A stretch of 64,000 nt of DNA from Phycisphaeraceae bacterium (GTDB taxonomy: Bacteria > Planctomycetota > Phycisphaerae > Phycisphaerales > UBA1924): NCBI GenBank assembly GCA_019636675.1, contig JAHBXC010000001.1, forward strand, positions 248,001 to 312,000, written 5' to 3'. Numbering within the stretch: position 1 is the stretch's first letter; each line of letters starts with the position of its first letter. A program made the position numbers and the translations under genes. Of this stretch, positions 38,430 through 46,620 are shown piece after piece. The notes beneath the pieces are model-generated. The model ran no database searches. It was not told the DNA's origin and was given only the letters and a program-made list of their open reading frames with translations.

Positions 38430-38921
38430 TCAGGCGTCGGAGTCGTTGAGCTTCTCGACCTCGCGGAGCGTGCGCTCGAGCTGCTTCTTGAGCAGTCGCA
38501 CGCGAAGCAGACTCTTCACTCGCGTGATGAGCTCGATCCGGTGAACCGGCTTGGTCAGAAAGTCGTCGGCGCCGCTCTCGACGGCGCGCTCGACATCGGC
38601 GACCTCGTTGAGGGCGGTCACCATCACTACCGGGATGTCGCGAAGGACCGGGTCGCTTTTGAGGCGCGAGCACACCTGGAACCCGCTCATGCGGGGCATC
38701 ATGACATCGAGAAGGATCAGGTCGGGCTGGCTCTGCTCGACGGATCGCAGGGCTTCGAGCCCGTCACGCGCCGTCTTGACGCCGCAGCCGACGCCGTCTT
38801 CGACGTAGGCCTGGAGGAGCTCGAGGTTCTGCTCGTTGTCGTCGACGACGAGCACCGTCGCGGCGCGGATCTCCGCGGCGTCGGGTTCGAGCGAGACAGA
38901 CTGCTGAACGTCCTGGGTCAT
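38430..38921 (-). CDS. Single-domain response regulator with C-terminal coiled coil
   Basis: A 163-residue receiver protein. The phospho-acceptor Asp72 (LILLDVMMPRM), acidic pair Asp27-Asp28, Thr102 (VMVTAL) and Lys124 (FLTKPV) are all conserved. There is no DNA-binding or enzymatic output domain; after the receiver, a basic coiled-coil helix (about 130-160, RLLKKQLERTLREVEKL) follows, as in regulators that act through protein partners. A GGAG site lies eight bases upstream. No histidine kinase is adjacent, so the partner is elsewhere. It is convergent with purC, with 9 bp between stops. Confidence 0.88.
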   Translation of the reverse strand: MTQDVQQSVSLEPDAAEIRAATVLVVDDNEQNLELLQAYVEDGVGCGVKTARDGLEALRSVEQSQPDLILLDVMMPRMSGFQVCSRLKSDPVLRDIPVVMVTALNEVADVERAVESGADDFLTKPVHRIELITRVKSLLRVRLLKKQLERTLREVEKLNDSDA

Positions 38922-39026
38922 GGTCGGCTCCGGGGGCTTTCCCGTGGTGAGGACATGCTACGAAGGGCGTGGGAGCGGGTCGAGGGGCAAATCCGACCAT
39001 CCCCCTGACGGCGAGGGCGGCGCCCC

Positions 39027-39032
39027 TACCAT
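39027..39032 (+). promoter_or_regulatory. Candidate -10 element immediately before queG
   Basis: TACCAT ends six bases before the ATG, without a Shine-Dalgarno sequence. It is the clearest leaderless-type arrangement of this set. Confidence 0.48.
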
Positions 39033-39038
39033 CGCGCG

Positions 39039-40202
39039 ATGACGCCGCGCGGTCACCAGCACGATGGACACGCCGGGCCCGGCGATCCGCTCGACGCCGC
39101 CAGAGACATCATCGCGCGCGCGCGATCCCTGGGGTTCGCTCTGGCCGGGGTGTGCGAGGCGCGCCCAAGCGATCACGCCGAGCACGTGCGCGCCTGGCTC
39201 GCGGCGGGCAAGCACTCCACGATGGACTGGCTCGCGACGCAGGCCGAGCAGCGCCTCGACCCGGCCTCGATGCTGCCGGGCGTGCGCTCGATCCTCGCCG
39301 TCGGGGACCTCTACGCGTCGCGCGACGGGGCGTCGTCGGCGCGCGAGAGTCTCCCGCCGGGGCACGGGCGCATCGCCCGCTATGCGCGCGGCGGGGACTA
39401 CCACAAGGTCATCAAGAAGCGGCTCCACTCGCTCTGCGATCAGCTGCGTGAGGAACACCCCCCCCACGAGTTCCGCGCGTGCGTCGACATCGAACCCACC
39501 CTCGAACGAGAGCACGCTGCTCGCGCAGGCGTGGGATGGATCGGGCGTCACACGCTGCTCATCCACCCGACGCACGGCTCGTACTTTCTCCTCGGACTGA
39601 TTCTCACGACGCTCCCGCTCGCGACGCCTCCCGAGCAGGATCGCTTCGACGACCACTGCGGCGCCTGCACGCGCTGCATCGACGCGTGCCCGACCGGCGC
39701 GATCGCTCCGAGCGAGGAGCCGCGCAGCGTCGACGCGAGCCGGTGTGTGTCGTACCTGACCCTCGAGCGGCGGACGCTGGTTCCCCTTGATTTGCACAGC
39801 GGCGTCGGCGACATGATCGCCGGCTGTGATGTATGCCAGGAGGTCTGCCCCCATAATTCGGCTCGAACGCGTCCCGGGCCGAGCCCCCACGGGGCGTACG
39901 CGGCGCGCTTCGCGTCGCTCCCGCTGCTCGAGGTGCTCGGGTGGTCAACGCAGGACCGTTCGACGCGCCTCAGCGGGATGGCGCTGAAGCGCGCCACGAT
40001 GACGATGTGGAAGCGCAACGCGCTTGTCGCCGCCGGCAACGCGCTGCTTCACGGCTCGGTTCCGGCGGACGAAGCTGCGGCGCTGCGCGCACGGATAGCC
40101 CGGCTCGCGTCGGGCGAATCCGAGGACCCGGTGATTCAGCAGACCGCGTCGGACGTGCTGGCGAGGATCACTGGCCGCGAGGGGCGGGCGCCTTCATCGT
40201 GA
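39039..40202 (+). CDS. queG: Epoxyqueuosine reductase
   Basis: A 387-residue cobalamin- and iron-sulfur-dependent enzyme that reduces epoxyqueuosine to queuosine in tRNA wobble positions. The two [4Fe-4S] motifs CGACTRCIDACPTGAI and CDVCQEVCPHN lie at about 207-280, after the cobalamin-binding N-terminal domain (GWIGRHTLLI, YARGGDYHKVIKKR). A short HEAT-like C-terminus completes the normal length. It has its own -10-like element and no ribosome-binding site. The last 35 bases overlap the 3' end of the convergent M28 gene. Other queuosine genes are not here. Confidence 0.93.
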   Translation: MTPRGHQHDGHAGPGDPLDAARDIIARARSLGFALAGVCEARPSDHAEHVRAWLAAGKHSTMDWLATQAEQRLDPASMLPGVRSILAVGDLYASRDGASSARESLPPGHGRIARYARGGDYHKVIKKRLHSLCDQLREEHPPHEFRACVDIEPTLEREHAARAGVGWIGRHTLLIHPTHGSYFLLGLILTTLPLATPPEQDRFDDHCGACTRCIDACPTGAIAPSEEPRSVDASRCVSYLTLERRTLVPLDLHSGVGDMIAGCDVCQEVCPHNSARTRPGPSPHGAYAARFASLPLLEVLGWSTQDRSTRLSGMALKRATMTMWKRNALVAAGNALLHGSVPADEAAALRARIARLASGESEDPVIQQTASDVLARITGREGRAPSS

Positions 40203-42189
40203 CGGGGATGGTGATCTCCTGGCCTTCGCGCACGACGACCAGCTGGACGACCTCGCCGGGCTCGTGCTTGGCGAGCATGGTCATCATCTGCTCGACGTCG
40301 GCGAGTTCTTCGCCGCCCCACTTGATGATGCGATCGCCCTTCTGGATGCCGGCGTCGCCGGCGCTGGTGCCGGGGGTGACATCGCCCACCATGACGCCCG
40401 GGAGGGTGTCGCTGTAGTTGCCCGGGGCGATGCCCAGGCGCACGCGCGCCCGCGGCATGGCCCCCATGCGGCGCGTGGTGGTCTCGCGGAACTCGAGCTT
40501 CTGCGGCATCGTGGCGAGCGTGAGCGCGACATCGGCGGCGAGGTTCGCGGTCGCCACGGCGCCCTCGTGGTTGATGGTCCACGCCTCGTCGCTGGGCGCG
40601 TGGTACTCGCCGTGGAGGCCGGTGTGGAAGAAGAGCACCGGGATGCCCTTGGCGTTGAAGCTCGCGTGGTCGCTGGGCCCGCTGCCGCCGCCCTGGGGCG
40701 TGATGGGCAGGCCCGACGCGTCGAAGATGGGCTTGAGGATGTCCATGAACCCGCCGGCGGTTTCGACGCCGCCGATCTGGAGCTTCTGCTCGTCGCGCAG
40801 GCGCCCGATCATGTCGAGGTTGATCATCGCCTGGGCCTGCGACACCGAGAAAGGCATGTTCTCGACGAAGTAGCGCGAGCCGTTCAGGCCCGACTCCTCG
40901 GCGCCGAAGCCCATGAACACGATCGAGCGCGCGTCGGCGTCGGCCGCCAGCCCGTCGTAGGCCTGCTTGAGGCGCTCAGCGGCGAGCAGCACGCCGGCGG
41001 TGCCCGACGCGTTGTCGTCGGCGCCGGGGTGGATCTGCCCGACTGCGCCGACGCGCGAGCCGAAGTAGCCGTAGCCGACGTGGTCGTAGTGCCCGCCCAC
41101 GATCACGTACTCCTCGGCCAGCGCGCCCCTGCCGCGAAGAACCGCGGCCACGTTGTCGGTGGGGATGCGCGGGCGCTCGACGCCGCCCGCGATGGTCATG
41201 GTGACCTGCGGCATGGGCGTCACACCTCCGGACGCGTCGGCCTTCTTGCGCCAGTCGACGAGGGAACGCCCCGTCGTGTCGCGGAAGAGTCTGTCAGCGG
41301 CTTCGTGGCTGAGCGCGATCGCCGGGACCTGGGCGCCGAGGTTGAAGCTCGTGCCGCGGGCCGTTGGAAGCTCGGTCACGCGCGGGTCGTCGGCCTCGGG
41401 CGGGTTGATGAGGATCACGCCCGCGGCGCCTCGCTTCGTGACGGCGTCGATCTTCCCGGCGAGCCCGGCGCGCGGCGACCACGCGTTCTCCGCCCACTTG
41501 CTCTTGCCCTGCTCGTTCATGGGCTCGAAGCGGAACATCACGGCGATCTTGCCGCTGAGGTCGTCGTCGTCGCTGAAGGTCTTGTAGCCGTTCTCCCCGT
41601 TCTCGATCGCGTAGCCGACGAAGACGAGCTCGGCCGAGGCCTCGGCGTTGCCGGAGAAGCCGAGCACGTTGAAGTCCTTGCCCTCGGTCAGCGAGCGCGT
41701 CTGCCCCCGGGTGGTCCAGGACGCGCCGGAACGGACGACCTCGAGCGGGCCGGTCACGTCGAAGGTCTGGCGGAACGACGGCTCCCCGGAGTCATCGACG
41801 AAGAACGGCTCGAGCCCGATGCGCGTGAAGTAGAAATCGAGCATGTCGGCGGCGATCTCGACGCCCTTGGTGCCCGGGGCGCGACCCTCGAAGAAGGGGT
41901 CGGAGAGCGTCGTGACGATCTGGTGGTAGCGCCGGACCTGGTCGTCTCTCGCGGCGAGAGCGGCGGCGATCGCCGACTCGGTGGGCGCGGCCTTGGCGGT
42001 CAGCGCGATCGGGGTCGCGGAGCGGGTGGTCGCGCCGGCGCTCGCCGACGACCCGGAGGACGAGGTCGCTTCACGAGGAGCTGCACAGCCCAGCAGCCCA
42101 GCAGCCAGGACGATCGAAGCTGCCAGACCGGCGCGCCCCAGCAGGAGGCGGGCGGTCACGGGACGGCGGGCGGTGATCTGGGTCGGCAT
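40168..42189 (-). CDS. M28 peptidase lipoprotein with PDZ domain
   Basis: A 673-residue exported aminopeptidase-like enzyme. The lipoprotein signal ends in lipobox LLGC (Cys35). A PA-like insert (about 150-270, GAAGVILINPPEADD) precedes the M28 domain (about 350-570) with zinc motifs GGHYDHVG, HPGADDNASG, FGAEESGLNGS, NLDMIG and EYHAPSDEAW. A C-terminal PDZ domain (about 575-665, RVRLGIAPGNY, GDVTPGTSAGDAGIQKGDRI) may regulate substrate access. It is distinct from the GCPII-type M28 peptidase at the start of the window. Its 3' end overlaps queG. A TACAGT hexamer lies about 60 bases upstream on its strand. Specificity is unknown. Confidence 0.92.
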   Translation of the reverse strand: MPTQITARRPVTARLLLGRAGLAASIVLAAGLLGCAAPREATSSSGSSASAGATTRSATPIALTAKAAPTESAIAAALAARDDQVRRYHQIVTTLSDPFFEGRAPGTKGVEIAADMLDFYFTRIGLEPFFVDDSGEPSFRQTFDVTGPLEVVRSGASWTTRGQTRSLTEGKDFNVLGFSGNAEASAELVFVGYAIENGENGYKTFSDDDDLSGKIAVMFRFEPMNEQGKSKWAENAWSPRAGLAGKIDAVTKRGAAGVILINPPEADDPRVTELPTARGTSFNLGAQVPAIALSHEAADRLFRDTTGRSLVDWRKKADASGGVTPMPQVTMTIAGGVERPRIPTDNVAAVLRGRGALAEEYVIVGGHYDHVGYGYFGSRVGAVGQIHPGADDNASGTAGVLLAAERLKQAYDGLAADADARSIVFMGFGAEESGLNGSRYFVENMPFSVSQAQAMINLDMIGRLRDEQKLQIGGVETAGGFMDILKPIFDASGLPITPQGGGSGPSDHASFNAKGIPVLFFHTGLHGEYHAPSDEAWTINHEGAVATANLAADVALTLATMPQKLEFRETTTRRMGAMPRARVRLGIAPGNYSDTLPGVMVGDVTPGTSAGDAGIQKGDRIIKWGGEELADVEQMMTMLAKHEPGEVVQLVVVREGQEITIPVTMKAPAPRGQ

Positions 42190-42477
42190 CGGTTTCTCGC
42201 TTGCGCTGGTGGGCCGGACACGCTGGCGAGTCCGGTCAGGGGTTGGTGACGATCACTGTATCGGACGAGCGGGCTCCGGGGGGTACGGATTGGGGCGCAC
42301 CCCGCTCGCGACAGGCGTGGTACCGGACTTCCGCATAGGGCGTTGCGTTGGCTCGCGCGCCGCTGGCTCGGGCAGGAGTCGGGGCCATGCCTATTCTTTG
42401 GTGTTCGACCGCCCCGCAGGCGACGCCGCGTCGAGCGATCGCCCACGGGCGCCCCCACAGCAGGCGCCTCCCCACCC

Positions 42478-43848
42478 ATGAATTACACCTCGATCACGCC
42501 CGATCAGCGCGAGGAAATGCTCGCCGCGATCGGCGCATCGTCGATTGACGACCTGTTCGCCGTGATCCCCGAGAAGTCGCGGTTCAAGGGCGACCTCGAC
42601 CTCCCCCCGGCGATGAGCGAGCTCGAGCTGCAGCGTGAGCTCGCGAAACTCAGCTCGATGAACAAGCACATGCTCAACAGCGTGTCGTTCATGGGCGCCG
42701 GCGCGTACGACCACTTCATCCCGTCGTTCATCGATCAGATCGTGAACCGAGGCGAGATCCTGACCGCCTACACGCCTTACCAGGCCGAAGCGTCGCAGGG
42801 CTCGCTGCAGGCGTTCTTCGAGTTCCAGACGCAGATCGCTCGCCTCACCGGGCTCGACATCGCCAACGCCTCGCTCTACGAGGGCGCCAGCGCGTGCAAC
42901 GAGGCCGCCCTGCTCGCGCTCAACACCACCGGCAAGCGCCGCGTGCTGATCGCCGACACCGTGCACCCCGACTACCGCAAGGTCGTCGAGACGGGCCTGT
43001 CGGACCTGCCTGCCGAACTCGTAGTCGTCAAGAGCGAGAACGGGCGCATCAGCGCCGACGCCGTGAAGGCAGCGTCGAACAACGACACCGCGTGTCTGAT
43101 CGTGCAGTCGCCCAACTTCTTCGGGCTGATCGAAGACTGGAAGGGGCTCTTCGACGCTTTCCAGGCCACGAGCACATCCGGGCACCGCCCGCTGAACGTC
43201 GCGGTGTTCAACCCCACGGCGTGCGCGCTGCTCAAGAACCCGGGCCAGTGCGGCGCCGACGTCGCGTGCGGCGAGGGCCAGCCCCTGGGCGTGCCCCTCC
43301 AGTTCGGCGGGCCGTATCTCGGGCTCTTCGCCGCGAAGAAGGAGTTCATGCGCCGCATGCCGGGTCGCCTCATCGGCCAGACCGAGGACGGCGAGGGTCG
43401 TCGCGCGTTCTCGCTGGTCCTCCAGACGCGCGAGCAGCACATCCGCGGCGCCAAGGCGACGAGCAACATCTGCACCAACCAGGGCCTGCTCGCGATGCGC
43501 GCCACCATGTACATGACCGCGATGGGCCCCGCCGGCATCCGCGAGGTCGCCGAGCAGTGCTGGCACAAGGCGCACTACCTCGCGAAGAAGATCGCGGCGA
43601 TCCCCGGCTTCTCCCTGCGCTACCAGGGCGAGTTCTTCCACGAGTTCGTCGTGAAGTGCCCCGGCCCGGTCACCCCGATCGTCGAGCACTGCAAGAAGCA
43701 CGGCTTCCTGCCGGGCGTCGCGCTGAACGCGCGCCGCCTCGGTCGCCCCGGCGCACCGGATGAGTTGCTGATCGCCGTCACCGAGAAGCGCACGCGCGAG
43801 GAACTCGACGCGTTCGCGAAGTGCCTCTCCGAAGCCCCCCGCGCCTGA
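42478..43848 (+). CDS. gcvPA: Glycine decarboxylase (P-protein) subunit 1
   Basis: A 456-residue alpha subunit of the two-subunit P-protein, which decarboxylates glycine with pyridoxal phosphate in the glycine cleavage system. The N-terminal SFMGAGAYDHFIPSFIDQI, YTPYQAEASQGSLQ and GLDIANASLYEGASA segments are diagnostic. The ATG at 42478 is chosen because conservation starts there (MNYTSITPDQREEML). A TATTCT hexamer about 80 bases upstream is a possible -10. I looked for a glycine riboswitch in the 288-bp spacer and did not find its conserved core. gcvPB follows after 46 bp. T, H and L proteins are encoded elsewhere. Confidence 0.95.
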   Translation: MNYTSITPDQREEMLAAIGASSIDDLFAVIPEKSRFKGDLDLPPAMSELELQRELAKLSSMNKHMLNSVSFMGAGAYDHFIPSFIDQIVNRGEILTAYTPYQAEASQGSLQAFFEFQTQIARLTGLDIANASLYEGASACNEAALLALNTTGKRRVLIADTVHPDYRKVVETGLSDLPAELVVVKSENGRISADAVKAASNNDTACLIVQSPNFFGLIEDWKGLFDAFQATSTSGHRPLNVAVFNPTACALLKNPGQCGADVACGEGQPLGVPLQFGGPYLGLFAAKKEFMRRMPGRLIGQTEDGEGRRAFSLVLQTREQHIRGAKATSNICTNQGLLAMRATMYMTAMGPAGIREVAEQCWHKAHYLAKKIAAIPGFSLRYQGEFFHEFVVKCPGPVTPIVEHCKKHGFLPGVALNARRLGRPGAPDELLIAVTEKRTREELDAFAKCLSEAPRA

Positions 43849-43894
43849 CCTTGATCTCACACGCTTCCCCCGCCCCTCGAGGGTTCACGCTGAT

Positions 43895-45454
43895 ATGACC
43901 ACGATGCAGCCCAACACGCGTCCGGTTTCGATCGACCTCCACGGCGCCGACGGCGCGCCGGTCCGCGCCGCGTCCGTCGCGCAGACGCGCGGCGAGCGAC
44001 CGACCGAGCCGCTGATCTTCGAGAAGTCGGCGCCCGGCGCCCGCGCGATCGACATGCCGAATCTGGATGTCGACGCCACGCCCCTGCCGGCGTCGCTCGC
44101 CGGGAACGCGCCCGACTGGCCCGAGCTGGGCCAGCTGCAGGTGATCCGTCACTACACGCACCTCTCGCAGCGGAACTTCGGCGTCGACGGCGAGTTCTAC
44201 CCGCTCGGGTCGTGCACGATGAAGTACAACCCGCGCATCAACGAGTACGCCGCCGCCCAGCCCGGCTTCGCGCACATTCATCCTCTCCAGGACGACGCGG
44301 ACGTGCAGGGCGCGCTGAAGCTGCTCTACGAGACGCGCCTGATGCTACAGGAGGTTGCGGGCCTTCCCGAGGCGTCGCTGCAGCCCGCCGCGGGCGCGCA
44401 CGGAGAGTACACCGCCCTCAAGGTCATGCGCGCGTACTTCCGCGATATCGGCCAGGCCTCGCGCAGCGTCGTCTTCGCTCCCGACAACGCCCACGGCACC
44501 AACCCCGCCTCCTGCGCGATGTGCGGCGCCAACGTCGTCGCCATCAAGACCGTCAACGGCTACACCGACATCGACGCCCTCAAGCGCGCGATCGACGACG
44601 CCGGCGCCGAGAACGTCGCCGGGCTGATGATCACCAACCCCAACACCGCCGGCCTCTTCGACAGCTATGTCGCCGACATCGCCGACATCATCCACCAGGC
44701 GGGCGGCCTGCTCTATCTCGACGGCGCCAACATGAACGCCATCCTGGGCAAGACCCGCCCGGGCGACTTCGGCGCCGACATGATGCACTACAACACACAC
44801 AAGACCTTCAGCACGCCCCACGGCTGCGGCGGCCCGGGCGCCGGGCCCATCGCGGTGCGCGACTTCCTCGCGCCGTATCTGCCCGTGCCCCAGGTCATCA
44901 AGAAGCCCGACGGGACCTACGCGCTTGAGTACGACCGCCCCAAGAGCATCGGCAAGGTGCGATCGTTCATCGGCCAGGTCGGCGTGCTGGTGCGCTGCTG
45001 GACCTACATGCGCGCCTGCGGCCCCGACGGCCTGCGCGACGTGGCCGAGCTGTCGGTGCTCAACGCGAACTACCTCGCGGCGCGCCTGCGTCACCGCTAC
45101 GAGATGCCCTTCTTCGCCCCCGAGGAGGGCCGGTACGCGGCCCACGAGTTCGTGACCGTGCCGCAGAACCTGCTCGACAAGGGGATCTCGCTGCTCGACA
45201 TCGTCAAGCGTCTGATCGACTACCGCATCCACCCGCCGACCATGCACTGGCCGGTGCGCAACTGCCTGATGGTCGAGCCGACCGAGACCGAGGGCAAAGA
45301 TGTGCTGGATCGCTTCGTCGACGCCATGCTGCGCATCGCGGACGAGATCGAGAAAGACCCGAAGGGCATGGCCGAGGCGCCCCGCGACGCGATCGTCCGG
45401 CGTCTCGACATCGTGGCCGCCGACCGCAAGCCGATCCTCGTCCACGAGGGCTGA
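43895..45454 (+). CDS. gcvPB: Glycine decarboxylase (P-protein) subunit 2
   Basis: A 519-residue beta subunit carrying the pyridoxal-phosphate lysine in HYNTHKTFSTPHGCGGPG. Other landmarks are YPLGSCTMKYNPRIN, LQPAAGAHGEYTALKVMRAY and NPASCAMCGANVV. It pairs with the product of gcvPA just upstream to form the active P-protein. The first 45 residues are a poorly conserved extension compared with the usual 480-500-residue form. A strong terminator follows 26 bases after the stop. Confidence 0.95.
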   Translation: MTTMQPNTRPVSIDLHGADGAPVRAASVAQTRGERPTEPLIFEKSAPGARAIDMPNLDVDATPLPASLAGNAPDWPELGQLQVIRHYTHLSQRNFGVDGEFYPLGSCTMKYNPRINEYAAAQPGFAHIHPLQDDADVQGALKLLYETRLMLQEVAGLPEASLQPAAGAHGEYTALKVMRAYFRDIGQASRSVVFAPDNAHGTNPASCAMCGANVVAIKTVNGYTDIDALKRAIDDAGAENVAGLMITNPNTAGLFDSYVADIADIIHQAGGLLYLDGANMNAILGKTRPGDFGADMMHYNTHKTFSTPHGCGGPGAGPIAVRDFLAPYLPVPQVIKKPDGTYALEYDRPKSIGKVRSFIGQVGVLVRCWTYMRACGPDGLRDVAELSVLNANYLAARLRHRYEMPFFAPEEGRYAAHEFVTVPQNLLDKGISLLDIVKRLIDYRIHPPTMHWPVRNCLMVEPTETEGKDVLDRFVDAMLRIADEIEKDPKGMAEAPRDAIVRRLDIVAADRKPILVHEG

Positions 45455-45480
45455 GCCTGCCCATCCCGCTGTTTATTCGG

Positions 45481-45516
45481 ACGCCCGCCCGGTTCGCGAA
45501 CCCGGGCGGGCGTTTC
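45481..45516 (+). terminator. Terminator after gcvPB
   Basis: The arms ACGCCCGCCCGG and CCGGGCGGGCGT enclose a short TTCGCGAAC-type loop and are followed by TTTC. It ends 16 bases before the DUF3179-like gene, which therefore needs its own promoter or read-through. Confidence 0.7.
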
Positions 45517-45531
45517 GCGTCAGAAACGCCG

Positions 45532-46614
45532 ATGGAACACCTTGTGCGAACCGCCCTCGTCGTCGTAGCCAGTCTGTCGATCGTCTTCACCGCGTCGTGG
45601 GCCCAGCAGGGTTCGTCGCAGAACCAGACGCCGGCCGGCGTGCGCGTGATGATCACCTCGGATCGCGTCGCCGGGTTCGCCGATCACACGACGATGATGC
45701 TCGGCCTGTTCGACACCAGCGGGCTGGTGGTCACTCGAGAGCGGTTCCTCGCGCCAGGGTCGCGACGCGACCCGCTGCCGGCGCTGGTCGCGCCGGCGCG
45801 GAGGCCCGCGGACGGCGCGGACTTCCCCGGGGCGAAGGAGCCGGTCGTGATGCTGGAGGTCGACGGGCTGGCCGTCGCCTACCCGCTGGGGGCGCTGATC
45901 TACCACGCGGTGATCAACGACACCATCGGCGACACGCCGGTCGCGATCTGGTACGACCCGATCTCGGGCGGACTGGCGGCGTTCCGGCGCGACGTGCCCG
46001 CGCGACGGGCGATCTCCGGCGCCGAGACTCCTCGCGAGTTCCGCCTTTCCGGGTTGCTGCTGCACGGATCGTCGGTTCTCTATGACCGCGGGACGAAGTC
46101 GCTGTTCTCTCCGCTCGAAGGGCGGGGGCTCAGCGGCCCGTTCGCCGACGCGCGTCTCGATTCGCTGCCGTTCCGCGTCCTGTCGTTTGACGAGTTCCGC
46201 GCGATACGGCGCGCCGGCGAGGTCGTCGCCCGCCCCATGGGCACCACGTTCGATTACTCGGTGAACCCGTACGCCGAGTTCCAGCTCGACCCTGGCATCG
46301 TCTACATGCAGGTCACGAACGACCAGCGCACCCACCCGAAAGCCAGCGGCGTGGGCATCGCGAGCCCCACCCCCGAACGCAACGCCTTCTTCGTCCCGCT
46401 CACTGCGCTGGATAAAGGCGACCGGTCCTTCATGACCGACGCAGGGAGCGTGGTCGTCGGGCTCACGCCCGAGGGCACGGTGGTGATCAAGGAGTGTCCG
46501 CCGGGAGTGACGGTGGCGCAGACGTACTTCGCGAACTGGGTGAGCGCGCACCCGACGAGCAGTCTGGCGGTGAGCGTCGATGTGCGCGACCTGCCTATCT
46601 CGCAGCCGCGCTGA
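45532..46614 (+). CDS. Exported DUF3179-domain protein
   Basis: A 360-residue protein with a signal peptide (TALVVVASLSIVFTASWAQ). The body matches the DUF3179 pattern: VVMLEVDGLAVAYPLGALIY, HAVINDTIGDTPVAIWYDP, RLSGLLLHGSSVLYDRGTKSLFSPLEG and LDSLPFRVLSFDEFRA. In family members I know, the segment after the second strand is Y-C-P-L-C-G; here it reads YDPISG, so the two cysteines are missing. The role of DUF3179 is unknown. The gene is downstream of the gcvPB terminator and convergent with priA (6 bp between stops). Confidence 0.75.
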   Translation: MEHLVRTALVVVASLSIVFTASWAQQGSSQNQTPAGVRVMITSDRVAGFADHTTMMLGLFDTSGLVVTRERFLAPGSRRDPLPALVAPARRPADGADFPGAKEPVVMLEVDGLAVAYPLGALIYHAVINDTIGDTPVAIWYDPISGGLAAFRRDVPARRAISGAETPREFRLSGLLLHGSSVLYDRGTKSLFSPLEGRGLSGPFADARLDSLPFRVLSFDEFRAIRRAGEVVARPMGTTFDYSVNPYAEFQLDPGIVYMQVTNDQRTHPKASGVGIASPTPERNAFFVPLTALDKGDRSFMTDAGSVVVGLTPEGTVVIKECPPGVTVAQTYFANWVSAHPTSSLAVSVDVRDLPISQPR

Positions 46615-46620
46615 GACGAA

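Noticed and set aside
42190-42477. Possible glycine riboswitch upstream of gcvPA
   Set aside because: I searched by eye for the conserved core of the class and did not find it; only a TATTCT hexamer and GC-rich sequence are present.
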